Source of the DNA: JBBTCX01 sp038043045
GTDB taxonomy: Bacteria > Planctomycetota > Phycisphaerae > UBA1845
Reading direction: 5' to 3'
Length of the DNA: 64,000 nt
Assembly (NCBI GenBank): GCA_038043045.1
Contig: JBBTCX010000081.1
Location: forward strand, 1-64,000
Numbering within the stretch: position 1 is the stretch's first letter; each line of letters begins with the position of its first letter. Under the pieces are notes generated by a model, which was not told the DNA's origin, made no database searches, and saw nothing but the letters and a program-made list of their open reading frames with translations. A program made the position numbers and the translations under genes. Shown here piece after piece: positions 45,558 through 54,886 of this stretch.

Positions 45558-48035
45558 ATGAGTGGTCTGATTCTTGGCGCGGCGGCGCGTGGTGGCGAAG
45601 AGAGCGTTGTGGAATGGCGGAGCGTGCCCGATGGGTGGTTCCTTGTTCTGGCGGCGGCCGGCATCCTTGCATTGTGTTGGGCCGTGATTTGGATGTACCG
45701 CCGGGAAGGTCGGATCGGGGCGTCGGCGTTGACCCGGTGGGTGTTGGGATTTGCCCGATGCTCGGTGTTGGTCATTTTGGCGGCGATTCTTTTGGAACCG
45801 GTGCGGGTTCGAATTCTTCGGCGATGGGTGGATTCATACACGTTGGTCCTGGTCGATTCTTCTTCGAGTATGGACCTTGTGGATCAATATCGAGATGCCA
45901 AGGCGACGGAGCGGGTCAAGAAGGTCACCGACGGAGCGGATGCTTCGTCTTTCCGTCGAATGGATGTGGTCAAGCATGTGCTGGAAGGAGAAAACCGTAG
46001 CTTCCTTCGGAGGCTTTCGGGAAAAAACCGGGTGAAACTATTCACGTTTGCGGATGAGCCGATTCTTCAGGGAACGCTGGCGTCCGGGCTTGAAGACCCG
46101 ACTCGTGACAAGGGCAGCCTACCCGAGGGCGATAAAACCGGCGGCGCGCAAAGGGTCGAAGACTTGGCTACGACGTTTTCGGCCACGGGTCCGGCGACGA
46201 ATGTCGAGCGTGCCGTGCGCCGGGCGATGGAATCGTTGGCTGGCGCACCGATTGCGGCGGTTGTCGTATTGAGCGATGGCGGTTTCAACCAGGGTTCGTC
46301 GGGTGAAGAGACGGGGAGATTCGCCCGCGATCGACACGTTCCGATTCATGTGGTCGGGATCGGTGATCCATCGCCACCCAGAAACGTTCGCGTGGTGGAG
46401 GTCAAATCGCCGGCGAGTGTTTTTCAACAAGACCCGTTTCCGATTTCGGTTCAAGTCTCCACCGAGGGAGTTGTCGGCGAGACGATTCAGCTTGTGCTTC
46501 GGGAGCGAGATGCGTCCGGAGGAAGTGAGGGATCGGAGATTGAGACGAGGAGTTTGCCTATCGGCGGAGACGGATTGGTCGCGCCGCTGGTGTTCCAACG
46601 GCGGCAGGATCGTGCCGGGCGATACGTGTACACGGTGGAGGTTCCGACGCTGGAAGGAGAATCCGTCACGGATGACAATGCCCGGCAGGTGACAATCAAT
46701 GTCATTGAATCCCGTTCGAAGGTTCTCGTGGTGGCGGGGGGGCCGAGTTGGGATTATCAGTATGTGTCGCGGTTGCTGCAACGAGATGACACGTTCGACG
46801 TGAGCTGTTGGTTGCAGTCGGCGGATGTCAACGCGGTTCGAGAGGGCGATGTGATAATTGACCATCTGCCCGCAACGGCGGAGGAGGTGTTCGCGTACGA
46901 CGTGTTGATCTTGATGGACGCGAACCCGGCGGAGCTCGGCGAGGAATGGGCCCGGTTGGTGGATAAGTACGTGTCGGAATACGGTGGCGGATTGTTGCTT
47001 ACCGTCGCGCGACCGTTCACGCCGGGGCTCATGCGCGAACCGTCGTTGAAACCCCTGCGCGATCTGCTTCCGGTGACTATGGATCCCGAAGCGGATTTGG
47101 CCCTCAATCGTATTGGGCATTATCAATTGTCGCCGGTGCCCGTGGAAATCCCGCCTACCGCGTTTGGACACCCGGTGATGCAACTGGCCGACGATCCCGT
47201 CTCCACCAAATTGGCGTGGCAGGGAGCAGGTGACATCCATTGGCACTATCCGGTCTTGCGGGAGAAACCCGCGGCGACGGTGTTGATGCGCCATGGCGAT
47301 CCGCGTATGCGAAATGCTTTCGGCGCTCACGTGTTGGCGGCGGTGCAGTTCGTGGGGTCCGGTCGGTCCGGGTACTTGGGGATGGACGGGACGTACCGAT
47401 GGCGCAGGTATAGCGAAACGACGTTCAATCGATTCTGGATTCAGATGGTTCGTTTTTTGGGCGAAGGAAAATTGCTCGGAGGCCACAAGCGGGGAATGCT
47501 GTTGACAGACAACGATCAGCTTTCACTTGGAGAAGCGGTGACCGTAACCGCGAGGTTGTTTGATGCACGCTACGAACCGTTGGCAAGGGACAAAGTCGTC
47601 GCCAACGTCATGGGTGGAGAAGGAAAGGCCGAAGTGATTTTGGCGGCGAGGCCGGATCGTCCAGGCTGGTTTGATGGGCGATTTATTCCCGACCGGGTAG
47701 GGGGATATCGAATCAGTCTCCTGGGCGTTGGCGAGCCAGGCGAAGACGGTGGTGAAATCGTGCGCGAGATTCGTGTGTCACGACCGAATCTGGAAATTGC
47801 TCGACCACAAATGGATCGAGCGGCGTTGCAAGCCCTTGCCCAACACTCTGAAGGCGGAAAATATTTTGAATTGGATGAGGTCTCCCAGATTTCGGATTTG
47901 ATTCAGGACCTTCACGAAGAGATATCGGTGCGTTCGAGGCCGACGATTCTTTGGGATACCGGAGCGGTGATGACGTTGCTCGTGGTGTTGCTTTCTTTTG
48001 AGTGGGCGGTGCGTAAGTGGAGGCACCTTCTGTAG
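45558..48035 (+). CDS. VWA-domain membrane protein with glutamine amidotransferase-like region
   Basis: This 825-residue protein has two N-terminal membrane helices (WFLVLAAAGILALCWAVIWM; FARCSVLVILAAILLEPVRV). A von Willebrand A domain follows with the metal site LVDSSSSMDL (DxSxS) near residue 100 and VVLSDGGFNQ further on. A beta domain comes next, then a Rossmann-like segment VLVVAGGPSWDYQYVSRLLQ with DVLILMDANP, typical of the glutamine amidotransferase-like fold in this family. A final helix (TGAVMTLLVVLLSFEWAV) anchors the C-terminus. Such proteins accompany MoxR AAA+ ATPases and DUF58 proteins in planctomycetes, but neither gene is in this window. It is the first gene of a long operon. 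Confidence 0.9.
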   Translation: MSGLILGAAARGGEESVVEWRSVPDGWFLVLAAAGILALCWAVIWMYRREGRIGASALTRWVLGFARCSVLVILAAILLEPVRVRILRRWVDSYTLVLVDSSSSMDLVDQYRDAKATERVKKVTDGADASSFRRMDVVKHVLEGENRSFLRRLSGKNRVKLFTFADEPILQGTLASGLEDPTRDKGSLPEGDKTGGAQRVEDLATTFSATGPATNVERAVRRAMESLAGAPIAAVVVLSDGGFNQGSSGEETGRFARDRHVPIHVVGIGDPSPPRNVRVVEVKSPASVFQQDPFPISVQVSTEGVVGETIQLVLRERDASGGSEGSEIETRSLPIGGDGLVAPLVFQRRQDRAGRYVYTVEVPTLEGESVTDDNARQVTINVIESRSKVLVVAGGPSWDYQYVSRLLQRDDTFDVSCWLQSADVNAVREGDVIIDHLPATAEEVFAYDVLILMDANPAELGEEWARLVDKYVSEYGGGLLLTVARPFTPGLMREPSLKPLRDLLPVTMDPEADLALNRIGHYQLSPVPVEIPPTAFGHPVMQLADDPVSTKLAWQGAGDIHWHYPVLREKPAATVLMRHGDPRMRNAFGAHVLAAVQFVGSGRSGYLGMDGTYRWRRYSETTFNRFWIQMVRFLGEGKLLGGHKRGMLLTDNDQLSLGEAVTVTARLFDARYEPLARDKVVANVMGGEGKAEVILAARPDRPGWFDGRFIPDRVGGYRISLLGVGEPGEDGGEIVREIRVSRPNLEIARPQMDRAALQALAQHSEGGKYFELDEVSQISDLIQDLHEEISVRSRPTILWDTGAVMTLLVVLLSFEWAVRKWRHLL

Positions 48036-48100
48036 GAATTCTTGGGGGTTCAAGGATCAACCGCGTGAATGCGTCCGTACAAGGCGTTGGTGGAGTACCG

Positions 48101-50206
48101 ATGGAATTGAACCCTATCGTTGCGCAACGATTGCGTCGTGTCGCGGGCAAGATTCGGTCCGGTGTCACGTTGAATGGACTTGCTTGTTTATGCGGATATT
48201 TGTTCGTCGCGGCCGTCGTGGTGGGCGCGGTCGATGACTTGGCCAACGGGTTGCGTTGGAGCATGCGAGCTGCTTTGGTTTTCGCGACCCTGCTTGGCGC
48301 GATTGGGGTTTTGTGGAAGCTCATCGTTGAACCGCTTCGGTGCTCCTTCGGTTCAGCGGAAGTGGCTCATTTGCTTGAACGTCGCCATCCTGAACTTCGC
48401 ACGCTGTTGGTGTCGGCCGTTAGGTTTCAAGACGGTCAAGTCGGATCACCAGAGGTTTGTTCGCCGATACTGGTGGCTTCGGTCATGGAACAAGCCGGTC
48501 GCATGGCATTGACGTTGGATTTTGAAGGCGTCCTCAATATTCGAATCAAACGAATGGCGATGTTCTCCATCGCCACGCTTCTATTGGTGTTTTCGTTTCT
48601 TTTTTGGGCATTTCCCAAACGAGCGGAGCTTTGGCTGAATCGTAGCGTTTTGCTTCGAGAGGTTCCCTGGCCTAAAGAGACGACGCTGGTCGTGGAAGCG
48701 CAAGGTGACGCGGTTATCGGCGCGCGCGGTGACGATTTGACAATCCAAGCCCATGCGCTTGGCGTTCAGCCTCGAGAGGTGGATATCGTCTTTACGACCG
48801 CAAGCGGACGTCGAGGCCGACAGTCGATGGTGACTGTCGGCGGAGGCGATGCTTTACGGTATCGACATACCTTTGAGCGTGCACAGGAAGAGTTCACGTT
48901 TTATCTGGAAGGCGGCGACGATCGAACCGAGACGTATCGAGCGTGTCTGTTGGATCGACCCCAAGTCGTACGAAGCGAGGTGCGTATTCAACCTCCGACT
49001 TATACTCAAATGGAAACGTCGGTGTTGGGTGACGGTCAACGCGCCGCACAAGTGTTGCGTGGGAGCAATGTGACGATTCGCATTGGGACAAATCATCCCG
49101 TCAAAAAGGCACTTCTCGTTCACGGAGACCAACCTGTTGTGGAAGCCACCTCCGAAGGGGACCGATACTCGGCCACGTTTACTCCGAATGAAACGCATAC
49201 TTATCACTTTGATCTGCTCGATGACGCCGGCCTGGAGAATCGGGAAGTCACTCGGTTTTCGCTCCAAGTGGTGAAAGACGAAGCCCCACGTGTGCGGTTA
49301 CGAGTGCCCGGCGCAGGCGACATGATTACGCCCGAGGCCGTTCTTCCTTTTGAAATGCAGTTTGAAGATGTTTATGGGCTGGCGGTTGCGGAGCTTCGAT
49401 ACCAGGTTTCGCGCGAGGGTTCCGAAGAGCGAGCCATCAAACCACCAACATTTGCGGCAGGAATGCGCAACTTCACCGCCAACTTTTCCTGGCCCGTTGC
49501 GACCGAAGATGTGAAACCGGGCGAACGAATTACCCTGGTTGTTCAAGCCGCGGATTTTGACGATGTTTCAGGCCCAAATGTCGCACGGTCACCTGAAGTC
49601 AACCTTCGTGTTGTCACGCGGGATGAGTTATTATCGGAACTAGCTCGGCGGGAAGAACAGTACCGAGCAGAATATGAGCGGTTGATCGATGCTCAGGAGC
49701 AAGTGAGAGGGAGACTGCTAAGTTTACAGCAAAAGTTCACAGACGAAGGATTCTCAGCGGCACTTTCCGAGCAGATTGCGAGTGTTGAACGAACCCAAAG
49801 AAATGTGGCCAGTTCGGTGAACGTTATTCGACAGCAGTTTGAGCAGATTTTACGAGAGCTTCAGATTAGTCAGCTTAATTCCATCGCCATTGAAACTCGG
49901 ATCGGTGGGGGGATCGTGGAACCGCTTTCATTGCTGGTGAAGCGTGATTTTGGGGAGGCCGCGGATGAGATTAGGCGTTGGTCCGGGGTAGCGGGGTCGC
50001 CTTCTCCGGAATTGGATCAGCGTCAAGTTACACTTTTGGCGCAGATGCGGACCATTCTTTCGAATATGATACACCGGGCGGGATTCCAGGAAGTCGTGAA
50101 CATGCTCCGGGATATTATCCGACTTCAGGAGGAGCTTCACAAAGAAAGCAAGCAAACCGCCGAGGGAGCGGACTGGTTTGACGATGTACCTCCTAAACAG
50201 AAGTAA
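48101..50206 (+). CDS. DUF4175-like large membrane protein
   Basis: The frame is open from a GTG at 48017, overlapping the VWA gene, but ATG 48101 (MELNPIVAQRLRRVAGKIRS) has GGTGGAG (48089-48095) five bases upstream and matches the usual start of this family. Two membrane helices lie near the N-terminus (CLCGYLFVAAVVVGAVDDLA; MRAALVFATLLGAIGVLWKL) and one at about residue 155 (FSIATLLLVFSFLFWAFPK). The remaining 500 residues contain beta sandwich units (RPQVVRSEVRIQPPTYTQME) and a C-terminal coiled coil (ELARREEQYRAEYERLIDAQ). A similar large protein is regularly found after the VWA gene in such operons. A role in envelope integrity is assumed for the family, not shown. Confidence 0.82.
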   Translation: MELNPIVAQRLRRVAGKIRSGVTLNGLACLCGYLFVAAVVVGAVDDLANGLRWSMRAALVFATLLGAIGVLWKLIVEPLRCSFGSAEVAHLLERRHPELRTLLVSAVRFQDGQVGSPEVCSPILVASVMEQAGRMALTLDFEGVLNIRIKRMAMFSIATLLLVFSFLFWAFPKRAELWLNRSVLLREVPWPKETTLVVEAQGDAVIGARGDDLTIQAHALGVQPREVDIVFTTASGRRGRQSMVTVGGGDALRYRHTFERAQEEFTFYLEGGDDRTETYRACLLDRPQVVRSEVRIQPPTYTQMETSVLGDGQRAAQVLRGSNVTIRIGTNHPVKKALLVHGDQPVVEATSEGDRYSATFTPNETHTYHFDLLDDAGLENREVTRFSLQVVKDEAPRVRLRVPGAGDMITPEAVLPFEMQFEDVYGLAVAELRYQVSREGSEERAIKPPTFAAGMRNFTANFSWPVATEDVKPGERITLVVQAADFDDVSGPNVARSPEVNLRVVTRDELLSELARREEQYRAEYERLIDAQEQVRGRLLSLQQKFTDEGFSAALSEQIASVERTQRNVASSVNVIRQQFEQILRELQISQLNSIAIETRIGGGIVEPLSLLVKRDFGEAADEIRRWSGVAGSPSPELDQRQVTLLAQMRTILSNMIHRAGFQEVVNMLRDIIRLQEELHKESKQTAEGADWFDDVPPKQK

Positions 50207-50213
50207 GTCTAAT

Positions 50214-52274
50214 ATGCCGTTTCGAATTCTCGTCCGTGCCTTGATTGCGTTTGCCGGTTCTATTCCGGTTACGGCTGCTTTTGCACTGTCGGAAACTTCA
50301 AGGGAATCCGGGGACCCGAATACGGAGCCGTTGTCTTTGAAGCAGGAGATGGTTCGCGATCGTTACCGGCGTTTGCAGGATCGAATTTTCCGGCTTCGTG
50401 AGGAACTTTCAGAAGCAGAACCGAAGAGCGCGGCCCGTTTGGAACGAGCCTTAGAAAGAGCTGGTGAGCTCGGTCTGGCCGACAGTCTGGAACGCATGAT
50501 TCAGATGCTGCGCGATCCGTCGGCGCTTCCTGATGCGGTTGACGCCCAGGCCGAATGGCTTTCCGATGCCCAAAAGTTGTTGAGCATTCTTCTGGAGCAG
50601 GATAGTCAAAACGAAGAGCGGAAGAAGGAAATCAACCAGCTTGAAGACTACAAGAAACAGCTAGAGCAAATCCTTCAGCAAGAACAAGGATTGCGTGAGA
50701 ATTCGGGGCAGGCTTCGGCGGCGGCCAGAATGCTGCGGCAACTTGAACAGGCCATTCGCCGCATGAGCGGGATGGTGGAGCGGCAAGCAGCGTTGAATCA
50801 GCAGTCGAAGCAGTCTTCCGGCGAATCCGGGAATAAGTCTCAAGACGCAAAGTCGTCGCGATCTTCGCCCGAGCAGCTTCAAAAGAAACAAGAAGACCTG
50901 AGTCGGGAGGCTAAGGAATTTGCGGAGGAACTCAAGCAATTGGGCGACACGCGACCGGATGACGCGCGAGAACCCAAGGCGATGCAACAGGCACGCGACA
51001 AAGTCGCGGAGGCATCGGAATCCACCAAGTCGGGCGGGGAATCCATGTCTAAGGCTTCTTCCGAAATGGGGAAGCAGGGATCGCAACAGTCCGCAAAAAG
51101 TGAACAACCATCGGGTCAAAACGCTCAACAGGCCGGACAGAGTGAGAAAAAATCTCCGCCAGAAATGCAACCCTCCGAGCAGAATCAGCAGCAGGCGGAG
51201 CAAAATCAGCAAGAGGCGGAAAAATCGTTGCGTGATGCGCTAGAGAAGCTCGAAGAAGCCAAGAAGGAGTTGGAAGAGAAATCTCGATCCGACAAATCCG
51301 CCGAGCAGCAACGATCGACGGCCAAACAGACCCGCTCGCTAAGCGATCAAATGAAAAAAGACGGCGGGCAGCAAGGCAGCGAAGGTCAGGAAGGTGAAAA
51401 AGGGGAATCGGGTAAACCGAGTAAATCGCCTTCCTCCGGCGGACAGAAAAAAAAGTCCTCGGCTCCACAGCAATTGGACAAGGCGGAAGAGCACATGGAG
51501 GATGCGGCAGAGGAACTGGAAAAGGAAAAACCGGAGGATGCCACCCGTCCGCAGGACCGTGCGATTGAGGAACTTGAGAAGGTGCAACAGGAGCTTGAAG
51601 AAGTGCTGATGCAACTCCGCAAGGAGGAGCGAGAGGAAGTTCTTCGCGACTTGGAAGGCCGGTTCCGCGAAATGCTTTCGAAGCAGAAAGTGGTGAACGA
51701 CGGGACGGTGGCCTTGTCCCAATTGGATCGCCATGATCTAAAGCGTGCCGATCAACTACAATTCGCCGAGTGGGCGAGCAAGCAACGAGCGATCGCGGAA
51801 CAGGCTTCGACTTGCGTGCACATTTTGGACGAAGAGGGGACAACCATTGCGTTTCCGCATATCGTGCAGCAATTGGCCCAGGATATGGGCACGGTGGCCG
51901 ACCGATTGGCGGACTTTAACGCGGCCACACTGACGCAAAGTATTGAACAGGAAATCGTCGATACCTTGGAGCAGATGCTCGACGCCTTGAAGAAGTTGCA
52001 GCAGGAGAATCAGCAACAGAGCGCTGGCGGCGGCGGAGGCGGCGGGGGTGGTCCGAAGGACAATCAACCGTTGTTGCCGACCTCGGCGGAATTGAAGCTG
52101 TTGCGATCGAGTCAAAAGCGCGTGAACACGCGGACGACGGCCATGGAGAGCGCCAGGCAAAGCGGCGCGGAGTCCGAGGCGTCCATTGGGACTGGATTAC
52201 GCCAAGCGGCTTCGCGTCAGAAGGAATGCGGCGAGATCGCCAAACGAATGCGCGAACGACAGGGTCAACCGTAG
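50214..52274 (+). CDS. Exported glutamine/glutamate/serine-rich coiled-coil protein
   Basis: The frame is open from 50178; ATG 50214 (MPFRILVRALIAFAGSIPVT) gives a clean signal peptide and starts eight bases after the upstream stop. The 686-residue product is almost wholly low complexity: a coiled coil (residues about 50-200), a Ser/Gln/Lys-rich stretch (QQSAKSEQPSGQNAQQAGQS), a Glu/Lys coiled coil (AEEHMEDAAEELEKEKPEDA), a helical domain with CVHILDEEGTTIAFPHIVQQ, a run of nine Gly, and a C-terminal helix pair. In related operons this position is held by a similar coiled-coil protein of unknown function. It could be a long periplasmic scaffold. Codon bias at Glu/Lys/Gln residues is strong enough to create long false frames on the other strand. 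Confidence 0.85.
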   Translation: MPFRILVRALIAFAGSIPVTAAFALSETSRESGDPNTEPLSLKQEMVRDRYRRLQDRIFRLREELSEAEPKSAARLERALERAGELGLADSLERMIQMLRDPSALPDAVDAQAEWLSDAQKLLSILLEQDSQNEERKKEINQLEDYKKQLEQILQQEQGLRENSGQASAAARMLRQLEQAIRRMSGMVERQAALNQQSKQSSGESGNKSQDAKSSRSSPEQLQKKQEDLSREAKEFAEELKQLGDTRPDDAREPKAMQQARDKVAEASESTKSGGESMSKASSEMGKQGSQQSAKSEQPSGQNAQQAGQSEKKSPPEMQPSEQNQQQAEQNQQEAEKSLRDALEKLEEAKKELEEKSRSDKSAEQQRSTAKQTRSLSDQMKKDGGQQGSEGQEGEKGESGKPSKSPSSGGQKKKSSAPQQLDKAEEHMEDAAEELEKEKPEDATRPQDRAIEELEKVQQELEEVLMQLRKEEREEVLRDLEGRFREMLSKQKVVNDGTVALSQLDRHDLKRADQLQFAEWASKQRAIAEQASTCVHILDEEGTTIAFPHIVQQLAQDMGTVADRLADFNAATLTQSIEQEIVDTLEQMLDALKKLQQENQQQSAGGGGGGGGGPKDNQPLLPTSAELKLLRSSQKRVNTRTTAMESARQSGAESEASIGTGLRQAASRQKECGEIAKRMRERQGQP

Positions 52275-52297
52275 GGGAAGCTTTGGGAGACAAAACG

Positions 52298-53404
52298 ATG
52301 AGGATCATCGATCGATCGAAAAGAGCTGGTATAGTTCGACGTAGTGGGTGTCATGGTGTGGCACTTTTTGTGATCGGACTCATCGGCGTTTTTGCATGGG
52401 GTAGAGCTGTGGCCTCGCCCGTCGTTACGGGCGACGATATTATCGGACGCTTTTTGCGGGCGATCGAGTCCGATAACGCCGTCACGCCGGAGGCCAAGAC
52501 GCTGTTGCGTTCGACGTGGGAAAAGTGCTCGGATTGTGACGGGGCGGAGTTTCTTGCCCAAGGGTTGGCGCTCATCTCTCCGCCTATTCGCCCTGTCTTG
52601 GAGTCTTATGACAGCGATGCCTACGAAACTTGTGCGGAAAAAGCGGGGGCATTGCGCGACAACGCGAATCCTTTTGTCGCCGTGAATTCTTCGGTGTACG
52701 AGATCAAAGCGTTGGTGGCCATGAATCGCACGTTGCTGGCGACCGAACGTCTCACGGCTCTTTGGGGCGGTGAAAATCCGAATCGGGTGTTTCAATATTC
52801 CTATTTCGCGCCGGAGATGAGCTTTTTGAAGGGCTATTGCCTCGTGGCGGATTTGCGTTACGCGGACGGTGAAAAAGAGTTGCAGACCTTTTTGGAGAGA
52901 TACCCGGATGCGCCCAAGCGACTCACGATCGCGGCGATGCAAATGCTCACGGAGCTGGCCAATCGTGAACCGGGCGAAATCGGCGAAGTTGTCGACCTGA
53001 TGAAGAACTCCCACTCGCGGTTGAATCAGGGTGACAGTGGAGAAATCGTTCAAGGTCGCCAGCAGAAGATCATGGATTTGCTTGACAAATTGGTGGAGGA
53101 GGCGGAACAAAAAGAGAAGAAGTGCAAATGCAACAAGAGCAGTTGTGACAAATGCAACAAGAGCGGATCGAAATCCGGTCAGCAACAAAAACCGCAATCG
53201 CCCATGCAAGAGTCCAGCTTGCCCGGTGGTTCCCCTTCGGGTGAATCGCTACGCGAAGCGAGATTCGCCAATCCGGCCGAGTCATGGGGGACGATGCCTC
53301 CGGCTGAACGAGATCGAATTCTTCAAGCGTTAAAGGAAAGTTTTCCCAACCGCTATCGCCAATTGGTGGAACAATATTACGCCGAATTGGCGAAAAAGCC
53401 GTAA
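52298..53404 (+). CDS. Exported helical protein with a cysteine cluster
   Basis: ATG 52298 follows GGGAGA; the open frame runs from 52226 inside the preceding gene. After an N-terminal helix (HGVALFVIGLIGVFAWGRAV) the 368-residue product is helical and TPR-like (EIKALVAMNRTLLATERLTA; YADGEKELQTFLERYP). Near residue 285 it carries KKCKCNKSSCDKCNKSGSK: five Cys in 14 residues, with the spacing of a metal-binding or disulfide cluster. A Gln/Pro/Ser linker follows, then a short C-terminal helix (SFPNRYRQLVEQYYAELAKK) similar in style to those ending other proteins of this operon type. The pair CSDC near residue 75 could be a second site. The function is unknown. Confidence 0.78.
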   Translation: MRIIDRSKRAGIVRRSGCHGVALFVIGLIGVFAWGRAVASPVVTGDDIIGRFLRAIESDNAVTPEAKTLLRSTWEKCSDCDGAEFLAQGLALISPPIRPVLESYDSDAYETCAEKAGALRDNANPFVAVNSSVYEIKALVAMNRTLLATERLTALWGGENPNRVFQYSYFAPEMSFLKGYCLVADLRYADGEKELQTFLERYPDAPKRLTIAAMQMLTELANREPGEIGEVVDLMKNSHSRLNQGDSGEIVQGRQQKIMDLLDKLVEEAEQKEKKCKCNKSSCDKCNKSGSKSGQQQKPQSPMQESSLPGGSPSGESLREARFANPAESWGTMPPAERDRILQALKESFPNRYRQLVEQYYAELAKKP

Positions 53405-53446
53405 CGAGAAGATCAAACGAAACCGCCGCTTTTTTGGTCCTCGCGG

Positions 53447-54886
53447 GTGATGCATGTGACGTACTTATTCAACGTTGGGTCGTGTCTCGGTCTATTTCTC
53501 GGTGCAACGGCAGCGCGGGCGGACGACGTCAAACTTGATTTTAGTGACCCCCGTGGGTCGCCCATGTGTCGTGGCTTGCCAGAGCCGGAGAAAAAGGACT
53601 TCCACGTTGAAGGGCTTGAACTGAGTTCCTTTCAAGCGAAGAGGTTAATCTCCGCGGACTCCGAGGGTGTAGTATTTGAAACGACGGAAGGTCAGCGGGA
53701 AGTTCGTTGGGATGAACTGTCTCGGATCGTCTTTTCATGGTGGGAAAGACCACCCGCCGGTCCGATGACCTTCGCCTTGCATCCTCAAGGCCGCATTTTC
53801 GGCGAGATTGTCGATTCATTCGAAGAGGGCGTGATCGTTTATTCGTTGTTTGCGGAACGATCGGTTCTGCCGTTTGCGCAACTCGCGGGCATCTGTTTCA
53901 CGGACATCAAGGGATTCGCCAAATCCAATGAACTTTTTCGCAAGGCGTTGGAAGAGCGTCTGGTCGGGAAGGATGTTTTGATTACGCGTTCGACAACTGA
54001 CGTGAGAACCATGCGGGGTCGGTTGGATTCTTTGAGCGTATACGAGGGTGTTTTTTCGCTGGGCGATAAAGCTCGATCGTTTGACGTTGACAAGGCCTAC
54101 GGGATCGTTTTTGCGAGCGGGCTTGAAAATGCGTCGAAGCACCGTTTGATTTGTCGACTCAACGACGGGTCCTTTTTTCAAGCCACGCCGGTACGGGCGA
54201 ATGGGGATTCGGTGACGCTGTCCACGTCTTTAGGAAGCGAATTTACCTTGCCCGTGTCGACCATCGCGGTGTTGGATATCATCAGTGCGCGGGTAAAGTA
54301 CTTGGGCGATCTCAAACCCATCGCGGAATCCACGGAAGGAATCCTTCAGACTCCTTGGTCGGCGTGCTTCGGGTGCAATGTGGCCGGCGAACCCATTCGA
54401 ATGCTGCAAAAAGAATACGCCCGTGGGATTGGCGTGCACAGTCGTTCAGAGCTGACCTTCGAAGTCGACGGCGGGTATGAATCTTTCGCCGCGACGATCG
54501 GGATCGATGACTCTGTTCGACCACGCGGTAACGTCGTCTTTCGAATTGTGGGTCAACGCGCCGTTTCGAAAACATCGAATCCGCGAAAGTCGGGCGCGGG
54601 TTCCGTGACCGAAGAAGTAGGAAATCGACTCCCGGCTCTTTTTCCTGAGGAAAAAGAAGAGGGGAAGCCATCGGTGGAATCTCCCGAACTCGATGCTCCA
54701 AAAGTGCTATTTGATAGCGGTGCAGTGACCGGATTGGATTCGCCACGTGATATTTCCGTTCCTGTTGTTGGCGTCGTACGTTTGACGCTGGTCGTCGATT
54801 ATGGCGACGAATTGGATTGGTCGGACCGAGCGAACTGGGCCAACGCCCGCTTGCTTCGACCGGCGTCGACCGTGACAAGACCATGA
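53447..54886 (+). CDS. Exported protein with C-terminal NPCBM-like domain
   Basis: The GTG at 53447 or the ATG at 53450 opens a signal peptide (YLFNVGSCLGLFLGATAARA). The first 270 residues are beta-rich and contain three similar units (VEGLELSSFQAKRLISADSE; RGRLDSLSVYEGVFSLGD; RLNDGSFFQATPVRANGDSV) that may be repeated SH3- or barrel-like folds. The C-terminal 200 residues match the NPCBM/NEW2 carbohydrate-binding type: KEYARGIGVHSRSELTFEVD...FAATIGIDDSVRPRGNVVF and VRLTLVVDYGDELDWSDRAN. It ends over the start of the HtrA-like gene (ATGA). The context suggests a cell-envelope partner of the protease series that follows. Confidence 0.82.
   Translation: MMHVTYLFNVGSCLGLFLGATAARADDVKLDFSDPRGSPMCRGLPEPEKKDFHVEGLELSSFQAKRLISADSEGVVFETTEGQREVRWDELSRIVFSWWERPPAGPMTFALHPQGRIFGEIVDSFEEGVIVYSLFAERSVLPFAQLAGICFTDIKGFAKSNELFRKALEERLVGKDVLITRSTTDVRTMRGRLDSLSVYEGVFSLGDKARSFDVDKAYGIVFASGLENASKHRLICRLNDGSFFQATPVRANGDSVTLSTSLGSEFTLPVSTIAVLDIISARVKYLGDLKPIAESTEGILQTPWSACFGCNVAGEPIRMLQKEYARGIGVHSRSELTFEVDGGYESFAATIGIDDSVRPRGNVVFRIVGQRAVSKTSNPRKSGAGSVTEEVGNRLPALFPEEKEEGKPSVESPELDAPKVLFDSGAVTGLDSPRDISVPVVGVVRLTLVVDYGDELDWSDRANWANARLLRPASTVTRP

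Noticed and set aside
46119..47486. Long antisense frame of 455 codons inside the VWA gene
   Set aside because: The sense strand encodes a clear VWA protein; the antisense frame is His/Arg-rich with no domain.
52265..53209. Antisense frame of 314 codons inside the Cys-cluster gene
   Set aside because: No signal or domain; explained by codon bias of the sense gene.
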